A stretch of 34,835 nucleotides of DNA from an uncultured Desulfovibrionaceae bacterium. Lineage in GTDB: Bacteria; Desulfobacterota; Desulfovibrionia; Desulfovibrionales; Desulfovibrionaceae. Within the stretch, counting starts at the first letter, position 1. Each line of letters starts with the position of its first letter. The stretch covers positions 1-34,835 of the forward strand of contig CALUUT010000089.1 of the NCBI GenBank assembly GCA_944324045.1, given 5' to 3'. The translations under genes were made by a program, and so were the position numbers. Shown here piece by piece: positions 1 through 9,100 of the stretch. Under the pieces are notes generated by a model. The model was not told where the DNA came from. It saw only the letters and a list, made by a program, of their open reading frames with translations, and made no database searches.

Positions 1-26
1 TTCTTCACGAGAATGACCATTTAAAC

Positions 27-797
27 GTGTTTCCGCTTCACGATATTCTATTCCCTGAAAATATGCCTAAACCGGTTCTGTTGGCCTGCCACGGCGATTT
101 TCTGACATTTCTGAAGCCCGCAAACATACACTGCGCCCACATAAAAGGAACCTCCGGACCAAGCCTTGAGGCGGCCCTCGCCGCCCATGCTCCTTTTTTT
201 CTGAATTCCTGCGTTATAAGCAACCCCACGCAAAAAAAAGGAGCACTCAAGCTTCTGACCAGACTGGATTACGAAACATCGGGAATTGTACTTGCTGCGG
301 CCACGCAAAAAGCCGAAACCCTGTTTCGCGAGCAGGAACGAGCCGGACATGTCGGCAAATGCTATCTGGCCGTGGTGCAAGGCGCTTTAAGCCGCACTTT
401 GCGCATCGCCAACCGCCTGGACATGAGTAAAAGAACTAAAACCCGCATCCTTGACGAGCCGGACCCTGATCCAACCCGGCATACCGCAGTATTTCCCATT
501 GCGATTCTTAAAGGGACCAATGCAACCTTAGTTCAAGCGCATATCAAACGCGGCGCGCGTCATCAAATTCGCGCCCATCTCGCGCATGCGGGCTTTCCTC
601 TGGTTAATGACGCGGTTTACGGCGGCAAGGAAACAACACCGGGCCAGCACTTTTTACTGCACCACTTTCAACTTAACATGCCGGCATTTACCGTCACGAA
701 CTTTCCAAACTGGAATCCTACCATCCAGGCATATCTGGACCATGCGCGCAATGCCCTGCAACAGCCCCGTTCATCCCTCTTTTCTTTTGGCGGTTGA
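27..797 (+). CDS. RluA-family pseudouridine synthase, possibly 5'-partial
   Basis: This enzyme isomerises a uridine in rRNA or tRNA to pseudouridine. The catalytic motif RLDYETSG is at about residues 79-86 (Asp81 is the expected nucleophile), and the family's RNA-binding signature appears as RGARHQIRAHL near 175-185. About 256 residues is short but normal for RluA-type proteins without an S4 domain. The start is uncertain. GTG at 27 is the first start seen, ATG at 63 gives a tighter match to the family N-terminus (KPVLLACHGDF), and the frame is open to the left edge of the window, so the gene may begin outside it. No clear ribosome binding site precedes either start. The RNA target cannot be told from sequence. 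The family is secure; the specific member is not. Confidence 0.88.
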   Translation: MFPLHDILFPENMPKPVLLACHGDFLTFLKPANIHCAHIKGTSGPSLEAALAAHAPFFLNSCVISNPTQKKGALKLLTRLDYETSGIVLAAATQKAETLFREQERAGHVGKCYLAVVQGALSRTLRIANRLDMSKRTKTRILDEPDPDPTRHTAVFPIAILKGTNATLVQAHIKRGARHQIRAHLAHAGFPLVNDAVYGGKETTPGQHFLLHHFQLNMPAFTVTNFPNWNPTIQAYLDHARNALQQPRSSLFSFGG

Positions 798-857
798 CGC
801 TTCTCAGGCATCATTCCGGGCCATGTCGGTGCACCATTTCCAAAACCGCTTTACGTC

Positions 858-887
858 AAAAAAATAAGGACGCCGTGACGGCGTCCC
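858..887 (-). terminator. Intrinsic terminator of the HU gene
   Basis: Read on the minus strand, a 7-bp GC-rich stem (GGACGCC / GGCGTCC, four-base loop) at 868-886 is followed by TTATTTTTTT. It lies about 30 bases past the HU stop codon. Confidence 0.85.
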
Positions 888-916
888 TTTGGCAGCATAC
901 CAAAAAACGTATCCGT

Positions 917-1192
917 TTATTTTACGGAATCCTTAAGCAGTTTTCCGGGGGTAAACTTGACCACTTTGCCTGCCGGTATCTTGATTTCCTCGCCTGTCCG
1001 GGGATTGCGTCCCTTGCGGGCGGCACGCTGAACGACCTTGAAGCTTCCGAACCCTGTAAAGGTCACAGACTCGCCCGAAGCGAGAGCCTCCACCAAAGAA
1101 GCTACGGTTACATCAAGTACGCGTTCAGCCTGAGCTTTGGAAGCCAAACCAGCCTTGGAGTGAATTTTTTCCACGAGATCAGCCTTGGTCAT
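917..1192 (-). CDS. hup: HU-family DNA-binding protein
   Basis: A small basic nucleoid protein that bends DNA as a dimer. The 91-residue product begins MTKADLVEKI, has the helical dimerisation half, and carries the beta-arm signature GRNPRTGEEIKIPAGKVVKF. I chose the ATG at 1192 because GGAG lies 6 bases upstream; two other in-frame ATGs (1198, 1204) and a longer reading to 1240 lack the conserved family start. A sigma-70-like promoter is about 70 bases upstream and a clear terminator follows, so this is probably a monocistronic gene. HU rather than IHF is the better fit, since the sequence matches the homodimeric HU pattern and no partner is near. Confidence 0.95.
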   Translation of the reverse strand: MTKADLVEKIHSKAGLASKAQAERVLDVTVASLVEALASGESVTFTGFGSFKVVQRAARKGRNPRTGEEIKIPAGKVVKFTPGKLLKDSVK

Positions 1193-1718
1193 CGTCATCT
1201 CCATGGGGAAAAGGTTTTGGGCACAACTGAAAAGTCGCACCCGATGTTAAGTTGTGTAAGTCGTACTAGGCGGACCTTGCCCTTATTGTCAACCCTTAAT
1301 TATTAAAAATAATTGAGAAAAAAATTTTTCCGGCACGATATCATCGTTTACACGGCTTAAAAAAAATAATATTATTTATTTTTCAATATGTTATAAATAA
1401 TTTTATAACACGGCATCCCAGCCCCCACAGAGTGCGTTTAAAAATTTTACCTTATTTCACACATATACGAGTCATATCGGTTGTCCGCATCCCTTTTCGG
1501 AAGCGGCTTACGTTTTTTACTATCCCGGACGTCCCGGACGGCACAATATCGGGTCCAGGAAAAACACAAAGGATATGAGCATGCCCCATAATTGAACGCT
1601 TTGCTTTTTTCCCATCCTGTTGTAGGTTTTGCGCATCAACCAGTATATATGGCCCTCACTCATTCCGCAGACGTATCCCGCGGATTTCCGCTATCGTTAT
1701 TTCTTTCGGAGGTCGTTC
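1193..1718. other. AT-rich gap between HU and the lipoprotein gene
   Basis: No convincing gene lies here. It holds the HU promoter, a very AT-rich block (about 1300-1410), a 20-bp inverted repeat with 7-bp arms GTTATAA / TTATAAC at 1390-1409, and a short tandem CCCGGACG repeat near 1527-1541. The AT-rich part could act as an upstream promoter element or a binding region for nucleoid proteins, but that is only a guess. Confidence 0.5.
1263..1292 (-). promoter_or_regulatory. Candidate sigma-70 promoter of the HU gene
   Basis: On the minus strand TTGACA (1287-1292) is followed after 18 bases by TAGTAC (1263-1268). The -35 is perfect and the -10 is weak. It lies 71 bases before the chosen HU start. 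Confidence 0.5.
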
Positions 1719-2300
1719 ATGTCTCGCTTTGTTTTTCGTATTTCCGGGCTGCTCCTTGCGCTGATGCTGCCGCTTATACTCATTGGGTGTACAAACAAAA
1801 CCGTGCCGCTTGCATATACGCCAGTAGGGCCAGCCGCTCACCCCGCGCCCGGCGCCACAATGGTGACCCTGACCGCGCTTCAGGATCAACGAGCCGACAC
1901 CACCAAAATCGGAACGCAACGCGACGGCACTCCATTCACCCCGGCTGGAAATATTTCAGACTGGATCAGCCGGGCTCTTGCAGATGAAATGACCAGACAG
2001 GGACTTTTGGTAAGCTATACGGATACGCCTATTGTAACCGCGAACGGAATGAATATTGTGTCCGGCACTATTGACGATTTCTCGCTCACAGAAGACAATA
2101 TCCTGAATTACGCGGTAAAAATCGCTATCACCCTCCAGATTACGGATAAAAACGGGAAATTGCTTTCAACCGAAAGTTTCCGGACAACGCAAACCGCGAC
2201 GTCCATGCCCACTGAAGACAATATACGCGACCTTTTGACAAATTCTCTGCGCGACGTCGTCGCTCCCGCAGCGCTCAAGGTCCGGCAAACACTGAAGTAG
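1719..2300 (+). CDS. YajG-like outer-membrane or periplasmic lipoprotein
   Basis: The protein starts with a short basic region, a hydrophobic stretch and a lipobox ending in LIGC, so it should be lipidated at that cysteine and exported. I chose ATG 1719 because GGAGG lies 6 bases upstream and the signal peptide starts there; the longer frame from 1629 has no such support. The mature part (about 170 residues) has the arrangement of YajG-type lipoproteins: an opening beta segment with DQRAD, a helix (SDWISRALADEMTRQGL), then strands 'IVSGTIDDFSL' and 'KIAITLQITDKNGKLL'. That match is by general pattern, not strong identity. The role is unknown; the related family is often outer-membrane associated. 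It is followed by a TPR protein and an aminopeptidase on the same strand, likely one transcript. Confidence 0.75.
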   Translation: MSRFVFRISGLLLALMLPLILIGCTNKTVPLAYTPVGPAAHPAPGATMVTLTALQDQRADTTKIGTQRDGTPFTPAGNISDWISRALADEMTRQGLLVSYTDTPIVTANGMNIVSGTIDDFSLTEDNILNYAVKIAITLQITDKNGKLLSTESFRTTQTATSMPTEDNIRDLLTNSLRDVVAPAALKVRQTLK

Positions 2301-2313
2301 GAAAAATCTGCAT

Positions 2314-3591
2314 ATGCACGCGCAGCGACATGGCGCAAGCGCCCCTTTCATTCCCGAAAGCCTTACGGCGCGGCATGCATACATCCGAATACGCCGGCCG
2401 CATGCATTGCTATGCCTTGCTGCACGTGCGGCGCGTTCAATTCTTTTTCCCGCAATGCTCAAAACGTGGTTATGCGTCGGCCTTGTCTCCATAGCAACCA
2501 ATGCCGCCTTGGCTGCAGAAACCTCCACGGCGGGGAGCCTCTTTTCCGAAAAAACGACCAAAGCTTCCGGTATTCCAGCGGCTAAAGCGTTACCTGCATC
2601 GGAAGCCGCGCAGAGCTCGTATTCAGCGTCGTTTTCCCCTTCTTTTCCCAAAGAAAGCGCTTGTGCCCTGCTGCATGCCAAGGTATCGGCCGCACTGCTT
2701 GACCACGCGCTCCACGACCTTTCTCAAAAAACGAAAAACGCCTCTTTCCTTATCCAGGACGCAACAAACGAATCAAATGCGCAGGTATTTCTTTTACAGG
2801 CTGTTGCAACCCGGATGTATCCCATAACCCTTCAGGACGAGCTCCAGCACCAGAATAGCGAAGAAGGCCGCTACACAGTGACCGGAACGCTTTTCATGCC
2901 GCCAGACGGCCTTACTTTGGAAACCATTGCCAAAACTCTACGCCAAAGGGATGAGCTGGACACGATTTCTCTGGCGCTTGCTCTAAGAGAAGAGGCGCTT
3001 GCCAAACTCGAAGCGGCCATGCCGCAGGACGAACTTCCGAATGCCGTCTCCCATGCGCAGCGCCGACTCTCAAAACTGGAGCTGCTTACGACCACAGCCC
3101 GACTCAAAGGCACGGAAACCGCACTGCAGCTTATCACTGCGCGCAGAGGCGCAAATCAGCGCGAAGCGCTTAAAACGACCATTGAGCGGCTACGAACGGA
3201 AACGGCGCACGACCCGAACAACCCGGCCCTGCTTTTCCTGCTGGGGCAAGCCCTATTGCGGGAAAAACCGCAAGCCGCCGCCATCGACATGCTCAACAGA
3301 TGCCTTGATGCCGCCCCCAAACACGCGCCGGCACTGTACGAGCGGGGGTTGGCCTTTTTATCCCTGCACCTTCCGGAACAGGCTGTCGCGGATTTTTCAA
3401 AAGCCCTTGCAATCCGGCGAGCCCCCAATTTTCTTCTGGCCAGAGGTTCAATGTACCTGAAACTGCAGGATATGCCTGCAATGTGCCGGGATTATGCGGA
3501 AGCATGCTCTCTGGGGCAATGCGAAAGTTACCAATGGGCCTGCGCGAAGGGCTTTTGCGACGACCTAGCATCCGCAAACACTCAGCCGTAA
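2314..3591 (+). CDS. Exported TPR-repeat protein
   Basis: A protein of up to 425 residues whose C-terminal third holds about three tetratricopeptide repeats (roughly 300-395: NPALLFLLGQALL, APALYERGLAFLS, APNFLLARGSMYL), a protein-protein interaction fold. The end is cysteine-rich (MCRDYAEACSLGQCESYQW). The start is uncertain. ATG 2314 has AGGA about 11 bases upstream, overlapping the previous stop. ATG 2455 would give a clean signal peptide (MLKTWLCVGLVSIATNAALA then AE) but has no ribosome binding site. Either way the protein is probably exported. The middle (residues 110-280) is helical and not recognised by me. It starts 13 bases after the lipoprotein gene and ends 17 bases before the aminopeptidase, so an operon is likely. 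Confidence 0.8.
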   Translation: MHAQRHGASAPFIPESLTARHAYIRIRRPHALLCLAARAARSILFPAMLKTWLCVGLVSIATNAALAAETSTAGSLFSEKTTKASGIPAAKALPASEAAQSSYSASFSPSFPKESACALLHAKVSAALLDHALHDLSQKTKNASFLIQDATNESNAQVFLLQAVATRMYPITLQDELQHQNSEEGRYTVTGTLFMPPDGLTLETIAKTLRQRDELDTISLALALREEALAKLEAAMPQDELPNAVSHAQRRLSKLELLTTTARLKGTETALQLITARRGANQREALKTTIERLRTETAHDPNNPALLFLLGQALLREKPQAAAIDMLNRCLDAAPKHAPALYERGLAFLSLHLPEQAVADFSKALAIRRAPNFLLARGSMYLKLQDMPAMCRDYAEACSLGQCESYQWACAKGFCDDLASANTQP

Positions 3592-3608
3592 TTTTTTTCG
3601 CCGCCATT

Positions 3609-4811
3609 ATGAATACCTCCCTTTTTACTCCCGATGAACTGGAAAAATATGCCGCCATCCTGACATGGGCGCTTTTGCACATCAGAAAAAAACCATTCCG
3701 GAAACATGAATATGTGCAGGTCCGCTTTGATGCGGACGCGCTTCCTCTGGCCGAGGAAACAGCCGCACATCTCCTGGATAAAAATCTTGAGCCTGTTTTG
3801 CGGCTTATGCCCACACCGCGCGTTGAACGAGACTACTACCTCATGACCAATACGCGCCGTCTGGGCCGCATCGTTCCGGGAGAAGAGGATTTTATCCGAA
3901 ATCTTGGCGGCACAATTTCACTTTTTGCTCCAGCGGACCTGAATCATATGCAGTCGGTCCCGACGGAACGGCTCAATATCGCGCGCCGCAATCGGGCGTT
4001 TTTGTCCCAGATAAGCCGGGAACGGGAAACCCGGGGGCTCTATACCTGGACACTGTGCATGTGGCCGACACAGGCTCTGGCCGCAAACGCCGGCATGAGC
4101 ATCATGGAATATGCTGCACATATCCGCAAAGCCTGTTTTCTGGATCAGCCGGACCCGGTCGAGTGTTGGCGGAAAACTATGAAGGAAGCCCGTAGAATCG
4201 CCGCCCGTCTGACCGCTCTTGGCAACAGCAGTCTGCATGTAGAATCGGAAAACACAGATATGCGCTTTAATATTGGCGAATGCCGCAAATGGGTCGGCAT
4301 TTCCGGACGCAATATCCCCAGCTTTGAAATTTATGTGTCCCCGGACTGGCGCACGGTCGAAGGCACATATCAGGCGACCTTGCCCTCATGCCTAGGCGGC
4401 AATATGGTCCGCAACGCCCGGCTTACCTTTAAAAACGGACGTCTTGCCGCTATTGAGGCATCTGAGGGACAGGATTTTGCACGGGTACAGAGCGCCGTGG
4501 ACAAAGGCGCAGGACAGGTAGGAGAATTTGCCCTGGTGGACCGCCGTTTTTCGCGCATCGACCGCTTCATGAGCTGCACTCTCTATGACGAAAATCATGG
4601 CGGACCATACGGGTCCATGCATATCGCCCTGGGGCAGAGTTACAGCAACACATTCGCAGGCGACCCGCAGAAATTTGACGCCAATGCCTATGGATTTTCA
4701 AATTCATCCCTGCACTGGGATATCATCAGCACCGAAAATCGCAGGGTCACGGCCGTTCTGCCAAGCGGAAAACGCCGCGTCATATATGACAACGGAGAAT
4801 TTCTGCTCTGA
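3609..4811 (+). CDS. M29-family metallo-aminopeptidase
   Basis: This enzyme removes N-terminal residues from peptides using a two-metal site, usually in the cytoplasm as a dimer. The five ligands known for the family (E250, E316, H345, H376 and D378 in the thermophilic enzymes) align with E240, E306, H338, H369 and D371 here, in the contexts PSFEIYVSP, VGEFALVD, SMHIALG and SLHWD. The 400-residue length is usual. I chose ATG 3609 (MNTSLFTPDELEKYA) because it matches the family N-terminus; the frame stays open upstream to 3483 inside the TPR gene, but that part is not family-like. No clear ribosome binding site is present, so translation may be coupled to the TPR gene 17 bases upstream. Confidence 0.92.
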   Translation: MNTSLFTPDELEKYAAILTWALLHIRKKPFRKHEYVQVRFDADALPLAEETAAHLLDKNLEPVLRLMPTPRVERDYYLMTNTRRLGRIVPGEEDFIRNLGGTISLFAPADLNHMQSVPTERLNIARRNRAFLSQISRERETRGLYTWTLCMWPTQALAANAGMSIMEYAAHIRKACFLDQPDPVECWRKTMKEARRIAARLTALGNSSLHVESENTDMRFNIGECRKWVGISGRNIPSFEIYVSPDWRTVEGTYQATLPSCLGGNMVRNARLTFKNGRLAAIEASEGQDFARVQSAVDKGAGQVGEFALVDRRFSRIDRFMSCTLYDENHGGPYGSMHIALGQSYSNTFAGDPQKFDANAYGFSNSSLHWDIISTENRRVTAVLPSGKRRVIYDNGEFLL

Positions 4812-4837
4812 TCTTTTTCGGACGGACTTGCTCCAGC

Positions 4838-4866
4838 GAAAAAGGGAGGCTCGCGCCTCCCTCTTT
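4838..4866. terminator. Shared terminator between the aminopeptidase gene and tyrS
   Basis: A 7-bp stem GGGAGGC / GCCTCCC (4844-4861, loop TCGC) between two converging genes. On the minus strand it is followed by TTTTTCGC, serving tyrS. On the plus strand the tail is CTCTTT, weaker. Confidence 0.8.
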
Positions 4867-4895
4867 CGTATCCATATGGCTTTTATGCTGCCATG

Positions 4896-6089
4896 CTACT
4901 GTACAATAATCTTTGCAAAACGCTTTTTGCCCAATTTGACCACATATTCACCCTGAGCCAGCGGCGTGACCGCGTCATCCCAACGCTCATTGTTCACGGT
5001 CAATGCGCCCTGCTTGATCAGGCGACGCGCCTCGCCCCGGGACGCCGCCAGACCGGATTTTTCAAGAAATACGGGCGGCACGCTTTCCTCGCCGTGCGCG
5101 CACACATATTCCGTCATTTCTTCCGGCGCGCCGCCCTTGGCAAACACGCTGTTGAATCCGGCTTTCGCCGCATCGGCTTCCTCCTTGCCGTGATATCTGG
5201 TCACGATTTCATGCGCCAGATTTTCCTTGGCCGCTTTGGGATGCAACGCGCCAGTTTCCACATTGCGACGCATTTCGGCGATATCTTCAAGCGAGCATGC
5301 GGAAATAAGCTCGTAATACCGCCACATGAGGTCATCGGATATGGACATGATCTTGCCGAACATGTCCGACGGCGCATCGGTAATGCCCACATAATTGCCG
5401 TACGACTTGGACATTTTGCGTACCCCGTCAAGACCTTCCAGCAAGGGCATGGTTAAAATGCACTGAGGCTCTATCCCATATTGAGCCTGAATGGTCCGGC
5501 CCATAAGCAGGTTGAATTTCTGATCGTTCCCCCCCATCTCAATATCAGCCTTAAGCGCCACGGAATCATACGCCTGAGCCAGAGGATACAAAAATTCATG
5601 AATGGATATGGGCTGATTTGAGTGAAAACGATTATGGAAATCATCACGCTCCAGCATACGCGCCACAGTGCAACGTCCGGCCAGGCGAATGAAATCCGCA
5701 GCAGAAAAAGCGTTGAACCAGGCGGAGTTAAAAACTACTTCCGTTTTTTCAGGATCCAGTATCTTAAAAACCTGCTGCTTGTAGGTTTCAGCATTCTGCA
5801 GCACCTGCTCGCGCGTCAGAGGCGGCCGGGTTTCGGAACGGCCTGATGGATCTCCAATCTGGCCGGTGAAGTCGCCGATAAGAAATATAATATGGTGCCC
5901 CAGTTCCTGAAAATGCCGCATTTTATGAATAACCACGGTATGCCCAAGATGCAGGTCCGGCGCCGTAGGGTCAAAACCGACCTTCACGCGCAACGGCACA
6001 TTGCGCGCTAATTTCTTGCGCAATTCCCCTTCATCGATCAGTTCCAGCACGCCACGTTTGATGATTTCCATTTGCTTATCGATATCCAT
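4896..6089 (-). CDS. tyrS: Tyrosyl-tRNA synthetase
   Basis: Charges tRNA-Tyr with tyrosine using ATP. The class I signatures are both visible: HLGH at 47-50 (the HIGH motif) and KMSKS at 225-229. The C-terminal 60 residues form an S4 RNA-binding domain ([24 protein letters not shown]). The 397-residue length and the wide gap between motifs fit the bacterial TyrS type. ATG 6089 has GAGGA a few bases upstream. An intrinsic terminator lies just past the stop. Confidence 0.97.
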   Translation of the reverse strand: MDIDKQMEIIKRGVLELIDEGELRKKLARNVPLRVKVGFDPTAPDLHLGHTVVIHKMRHFQELGHHIIFLIGDFTGQIGDPSGRSETRPPLTREQVLQNAETYKQQVFKILDPEKTEVVFNSAWFNAFSAADFIRLAGRCTVARMLERDDFHNRFHSNQPISIHEFLYPLAQAYDSVALKADIEMGGNDQKFNLLMGRTIQAQYGIEPQCILTMPLLEGLDGVRKMSKSYGNYVGITDAPSDMFGKIMSISDDLMWRYYELISACSLEDIAEMRRNVETGALHPKAAKENLAHEIVTRYHGKEEADAAKAGFNSVFAKGGAPEEMTEYVCAHGEESVPPVFLEKSGLAASRGEARRLIKQGALTVNNERWDDAVTPLAQGEYVVKLGKKRFAKIIVQ

Positions 6090-6158
6090 CGCTTCCTCGC
6101 TTCAGTCAGTGAAAAATTATTTTCATTTCTTCTTTCGCGCATGTTTCGCCGTCATATG

Positions 6159-6188
6159 AAAAACGCCGGAGCAGTATCGCCCGAGGCG
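6159..6188 (-). terminator. Probable terminator after the ymdB-type unit
   Basis: On the minus strand a GC-rich imperfect hairpin starting CGCCTCGGGCG and ending CTCCGGCG (6164-6188) is followed by TTTTTC. It lies about 38 bases past the stop of the small ORF at 6226-6459. Confidence 0.5.
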
Positions 6189-6225
6189 TTTCGCCGGCCG
6201 CACGAGTGAGCCTCTGAAAGTCGCT

Positions 6226-6459
6226 TCAGGACCAGATCGAACGGCAGAGCACATCTGGTCGCATGTATTTCGGCGGCCAGCGGCCAAGAAACACAACCTG
6301 GAATTTCTGATCTATGCCCTGTGGAAGCTTTCCCCAAAGAATACCGCGCGCTGTCCGGATAAAAGCGCGCAGCCACTGCGCGCAATCGCCCCACGGGAAT
6401 CGGAAAACTTCCGGAAACCATGCGCCAAAAGCGCAAGAAGAAAAAGCGTGGGCCATCAT
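6226..6459 (-). CDS. Small hypothetical protein coupled to the ymdB-type gene
   Basis: A 77-residue ORF that I do not recognise. It starts ATGATGG, overlapping the TGA of the upstream phosphodiesterase gene, with GGAG just before the start, which is the usual layout for translational coupling. It fills much of an otherwise empty gap before tyrS and ends 38 bases before a terminator-like hairpin. The product is rich in tryptophan and arginine (WGDCAQWLRAFI, GRWPPKYMRPDVLCRSIWS) and has no clear membrane segment. Against it: a perfect 8-bp hairpin followed by TTTT (6361-6383, minus strand) lies inside it and could be a terminator for ymdB, in which case the ORF would be chance. Confidence 0.42.
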   Translation of the reverse strand: MMAHAFSSCAFGAWFPEVFRFPWGDCAQWLRAFIRTARGILWGKLPQGIDQKFQVVFLGRWPPKYMRPDVLCRSIWS

Positions 6460-7256
6460 TGCTCCGTATCGCGCGCGTCAACCTCGCGGCGCACCAACTC
6501 CGCAGACACGCATTGCCCGTTTCGTTCATCAATATCAAAAAGCGCGCCGTTTATCAGAAGCGTTCCCGACGCAAGTTTGAATGGCGCGGGGAGTCTGGTT
6601 ACAAAGCGCTGAATAATTACATCCGGGTCCATGCCAAGCACGGACGCCTCCACTCCGCACATGCCAAGGTCTGTCAGATACCCTGTGCCGCGCGGCAATA
6701 TCTGCGGATCATTTGTCTGTACATGCGTATGGGTTCCGGCAATCGCAGAAACCCGGCCGTCCAAAAACCACCCCAACGCCTTTTTCTCGCTGGTCGCCTC
6801 AGCATGAATATCAACGCAACGAACCCGGACATTGTCTGGCAAAGCGGCCAGAAGACGCTCGGCGGTCTTGAACGGACAGTCCAGCCCCTCCATGAAGGTT
6901 CTCCCAATCAGGTTCAGGACGGCAAAAGCCCTTCCGTCAGGAAGCGTATGCACGCACGCGCCTCTTCCGGGCGCGCCTTCAGGATAATTGCCCGGCCGCA
7001 GCGCGCGGGGCTCGCGTTCCAGTTCGCCATACACAGAGCGATGCTTCCATATATGATTGCCGGATGTCAATACATCCGCGCCAAAAGAAAAAAGCTCGCG
7101 CATGGTTTCCGGGGTCAAGCCCACCCCGCCGGCCGCATTTTCGGCATTCACGATGACGGCATCCACGCGCAACTGCGCGCGCAAGGCCCCAAGATGCTCC
7201 CTGAGCGCCTTGCGCCCCGGCTTTCCAACAACATCCCCCAACATCAATATCCGCAT
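6456..7256 (-). CDS. YmdB-type metallophosphoesterase (2',3'-cyclic nucleotide family)
   Basis: Members of this family are di-metal phosphodiesterases; Bacillus YmdB cleaves 2',3'-cyclic nucleotides and affects RNA turnover and cell fate. The 266-residue protein shows the expected metal-site motifs: GD at 7-8, NAEN at 37-40, SGNHIW at 65-70, DIHAE at 149-153 and GTHTH at 174-178, followed by the family signature GTGYLTDLGMCG. I chose ATG 7256 (MRILMLGDVVGKPGR) because it begins exactly at the first conserved strand. The longer frame to 7403 is low-complexity and not family-like. The ribosome binding site is weak. The gene overlaps a small downstream ORF. The substrate in this organism is not shown by the sequence. 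Confidence 0.92.
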   Translation of the reverse strand: MRILMLGDVVGKPGRKALREHLGALRAQLRVDAVIVNAENAAGGVGLTPETMRELFSFGADVLTSGNHIWKHRSVYGELEREPRALRPGNYPEGAPGRGACVHTLPDGRAFAVLNLIGRTFMEGLDCPFKTAERLLAALPDNVRVRCVDIHAEATSEKKALGWFLDGRVSAIAGTHTHVQTNDPQILPRGTGYLTDLGMCGVEASVLGMDPDVIIQRFVTRLPAPFKLASGTLLINGALFDIDERNGQCVSAELVRREVDARDTEQ

Positions 7257-7434
7257 AATGGCCAAATCCCATGCCGCGCCCGAAAAAAGGCGCTGCTTTT
7301 TCCGCCGGAGACGCCACGCCTTCGGCCGTTGGCAAAAATAAATGCAGTTTTTGAGCGCTGCCCCAAACGCCGCCGGGGGAAAAGGCGTCCCCCGGCCCCT
7401 CAAAAAACGGAAATGCGCAAAAACGATATAACGC

Positions 7435-8016
7435 TTAGGCCGCGGCTTTCAATTTTTTCAAAAGCGCCGCCATGCTCTTTCCGAGTTGGCTCATGGTTCC
7501 CATGGCCTCCCCGTCCCGGCTCACATCGCCGGGCATAAGGCCATATCCCATATTCCAGTATGTGCTGCACGGAACAATCACATTCTTGATGCCCATAAAA
7601 GCCATAAGCGCATTATAGGTCTGCATGGCCCCGCCACGCCGGGCCACGACCACAGGCGCGCCCACCTTGCCGGCAAGACCGCCCGGCATGCCGCCGGTCA
7701 CATACCCGGCCCGGTCAATAAACGCCTTCATTTCAGAAGTCACATTGGCAAAATAGGTTGGGCACCCCAAAAGAAAACCGTCAGCTTCCACAAGCTTGCC
7801 GATCCATTCATTCATGGGATCATCCTTAAACACGCAGGTTCCGGGATTAGCGCGGCAATACCCGCATCCCTTGCATCCATGCAAAAGATGACCGCCAATC
7901 TGAATATGCTCGCAAACGATTTGCTCTTTTTCCAATTCCTCAAATACTCGCCGGATCATGATTTCAGTATTGCTGTTCTTGCGGGGACTCCCGTTAAAAG
8001 CGACAACGCGGATCAT
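7435..8016 (-). CDS. Iron-sulfur flavoprotein / NADPH-dependent FMN reductase family
   Basis: A flavodoxin-fold protein of 193 residues. The FMN phosphate loop GSPRKNSNTE is at residues 9-18. It is followed by a compact cysteine cluster, C48-x2-C51-x2-C54-x6-C61, the pattern that binds a 4Fe-4S cluster in archaeal and bacterial Isf proteins. A second flavin-side motif GCPTYFANVTSEMKAFIDR follows. Known relatives move electrons from ferredoxin or reduce oxygen, peroxide or quinones. ATG 8016 has AAAGGAG very close upstream. It stands alone, between the ymdB unit and the RarD-type transporter. A second member of the family occurs at 29656-30288, only moderately similar. The physiological substrate is unknown. 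Confidence 0.85.
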   Translation of the reverse strand: MIRVVAFNGSPRKNSNTEIMIRRVFEELEKEQIVCEHIQIGGHLLHGCKGCGYCRANPGTCVFKDDPMNEWIGKLVEADGFLLGCPTYFANVTSEMKAFIDRAGYVTGGMPGGLAGKVGAPVVVARRGGAMQTYNALMAFMGIKNVIVPCSTYWNMGYGLMPGDVSRDGEAMGTMSQLGKSMAALLKKLKAAA

Positions 8017-8115
8017 ATGCTGCTCCTTTAATGTCAGGTTATGCGCGCGGCCGTGCCGCAAGCGCGCCTTATACGCATAGCATGAAAAAACATCACAGGC
8101 AAAGAGGACCGACCC

Positions 8116-9054
8116 TCAGCCTTTCCGACCAGGGCGCATGGCGGCGCGGTGCGCCCGCAAACCGGAAACGCTGTGCAGCAAAAGCGCGCACCATATGCAC
8201 CCAAAGGCCACAGCATGGGCGCGGGTAAATGGTTCGTGATACATAAACACGCCTATAAAAAACGCCAGACTTGGAGACAAATACTGCAAAAGCCCCAACG
8301 TAATCAAAGACAGACGTCGAGCGGCAAAAGCGAACCCAATCATAGGCAATGCGGTAATAATGCCGCAACCCACAAGAAAAAGGTCGGTGCGCAACGGATA
8401 TGTAGTCATATTTCCCAAGCCGTGCGCCGATGCCCAAAACAGATAAATCAGACTGAAGGGCAGGAGAATGAGCGTTTCCCAAAACAAGCCCGGCACAGAT
8501 TCCAATGGAGCTATTTTACGGATAAAACCATATCCTGCAAAGGTCACGGCAAGAAAAAGGGCGATTCCCGGAATCTGGCCATACCCCACGATCATAATCA
8601 TGACGCCGGCGACGGCTAAAACTATGGCCGCGATCTGCAACGGCCGGGGCCTTTCTCTAAGAAAAATGCAGCCAAACGCCGCATTGACCAGCGGCGTGAT
8701 GTAATATCCAAGACTTGTTTCCACAATAAAACCGGAAGTAACCGCCCAAATGTACATGGCCCAGTTCATGCCGATGGTCAGGCCGCTTGCCGCAAGCGTG
8801 AGCATCGTACGCGCATTGCGGGCCACGCCCAATGTTGCGCTCAATCGCTTTTGGGCAATAAGCACAGGAGCAACAACGACAAGCGACCAAAGTATCCGAT
8901 GGGCAAGAACCACAAAAGACGGGATATCGGAAAGGTTTTTCCAGTACAGGGGCAAAAGCCCCCAGGCAATGAACGAGCAGGCGCCGGCAAAAAATCCGGC
9001 GCGCTGGTCAGATGCGGAAACATGGCGAAGGTGGATGGATGGAGCATGGGACAT
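8116..9054 (-). CDS. rarD: RarD-type EamA-family transporter
   Basis: An inner-membrane protein of 312 residues with about ten hydrophobic segments in two EamA repeats, as in the drug/metabolite transporter superfamily. The RarD branch is suggested by the N-terminal pattern (GFFAGACSFIAWGLLPLYWK), the loop NWAMYIWAV, and the SLGYYITPLVNAAFGCIFLRER segment. The substrate of RarD proteins is not established (the name comes from a chloramphenicol-sensitivity context). The start at 9054 fits the family length. A hairpin with a T-rich tail lies directly before the start and most likely ends the upstream gene. Confidence 0.88.
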   Translation of the reverse strand: MSHAPSIHLRHVSASDQRAGFFAGACSFIAWGLLPLYWKNLSDIPSFVVLAHRILWSLVVVAPVLIAQKRLSATLGVARNARTMLTLAASGLTIGMNWAMYIWAVTSGFIVETSLGYYITPLVNAAFGCIFLRERPRPLQIAAIVLAVAGVMIMIVGYGQIPGIALFLAVTFAGYGFIRKIAPLESVPGLFWETLILLPFSLIYLFWASAHGLGNMTTYPLRTDLFLVGCGIITALPMIGFAFAARRLSLITLGLLQYLSPSLAFFIGVFMYHEPFTRAHAVAFGCIWCALLLHSVSGLRAHRAAMRPGRKG

Positions 9055-9062
9055 GGCGACAC

Positions 9063-9100
9063 CAAAAAAGAGAACGGGTCAAGCCCAACGCCTGACCCGT
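9063..9100 (-). terminator. Terminator of the SLOG-like gene
   Basis: On the minus strand an 8-bp stem ACGGGTCA / TGACCCGT (9074-9100, 11-base loop) is followed by TCTCTTTTTT. It sits between the SLOG-like gene and rarD, ending only about 10 bases before the rarD start, so it could also act as an attenuator of rarD. Confidence 0.7.
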
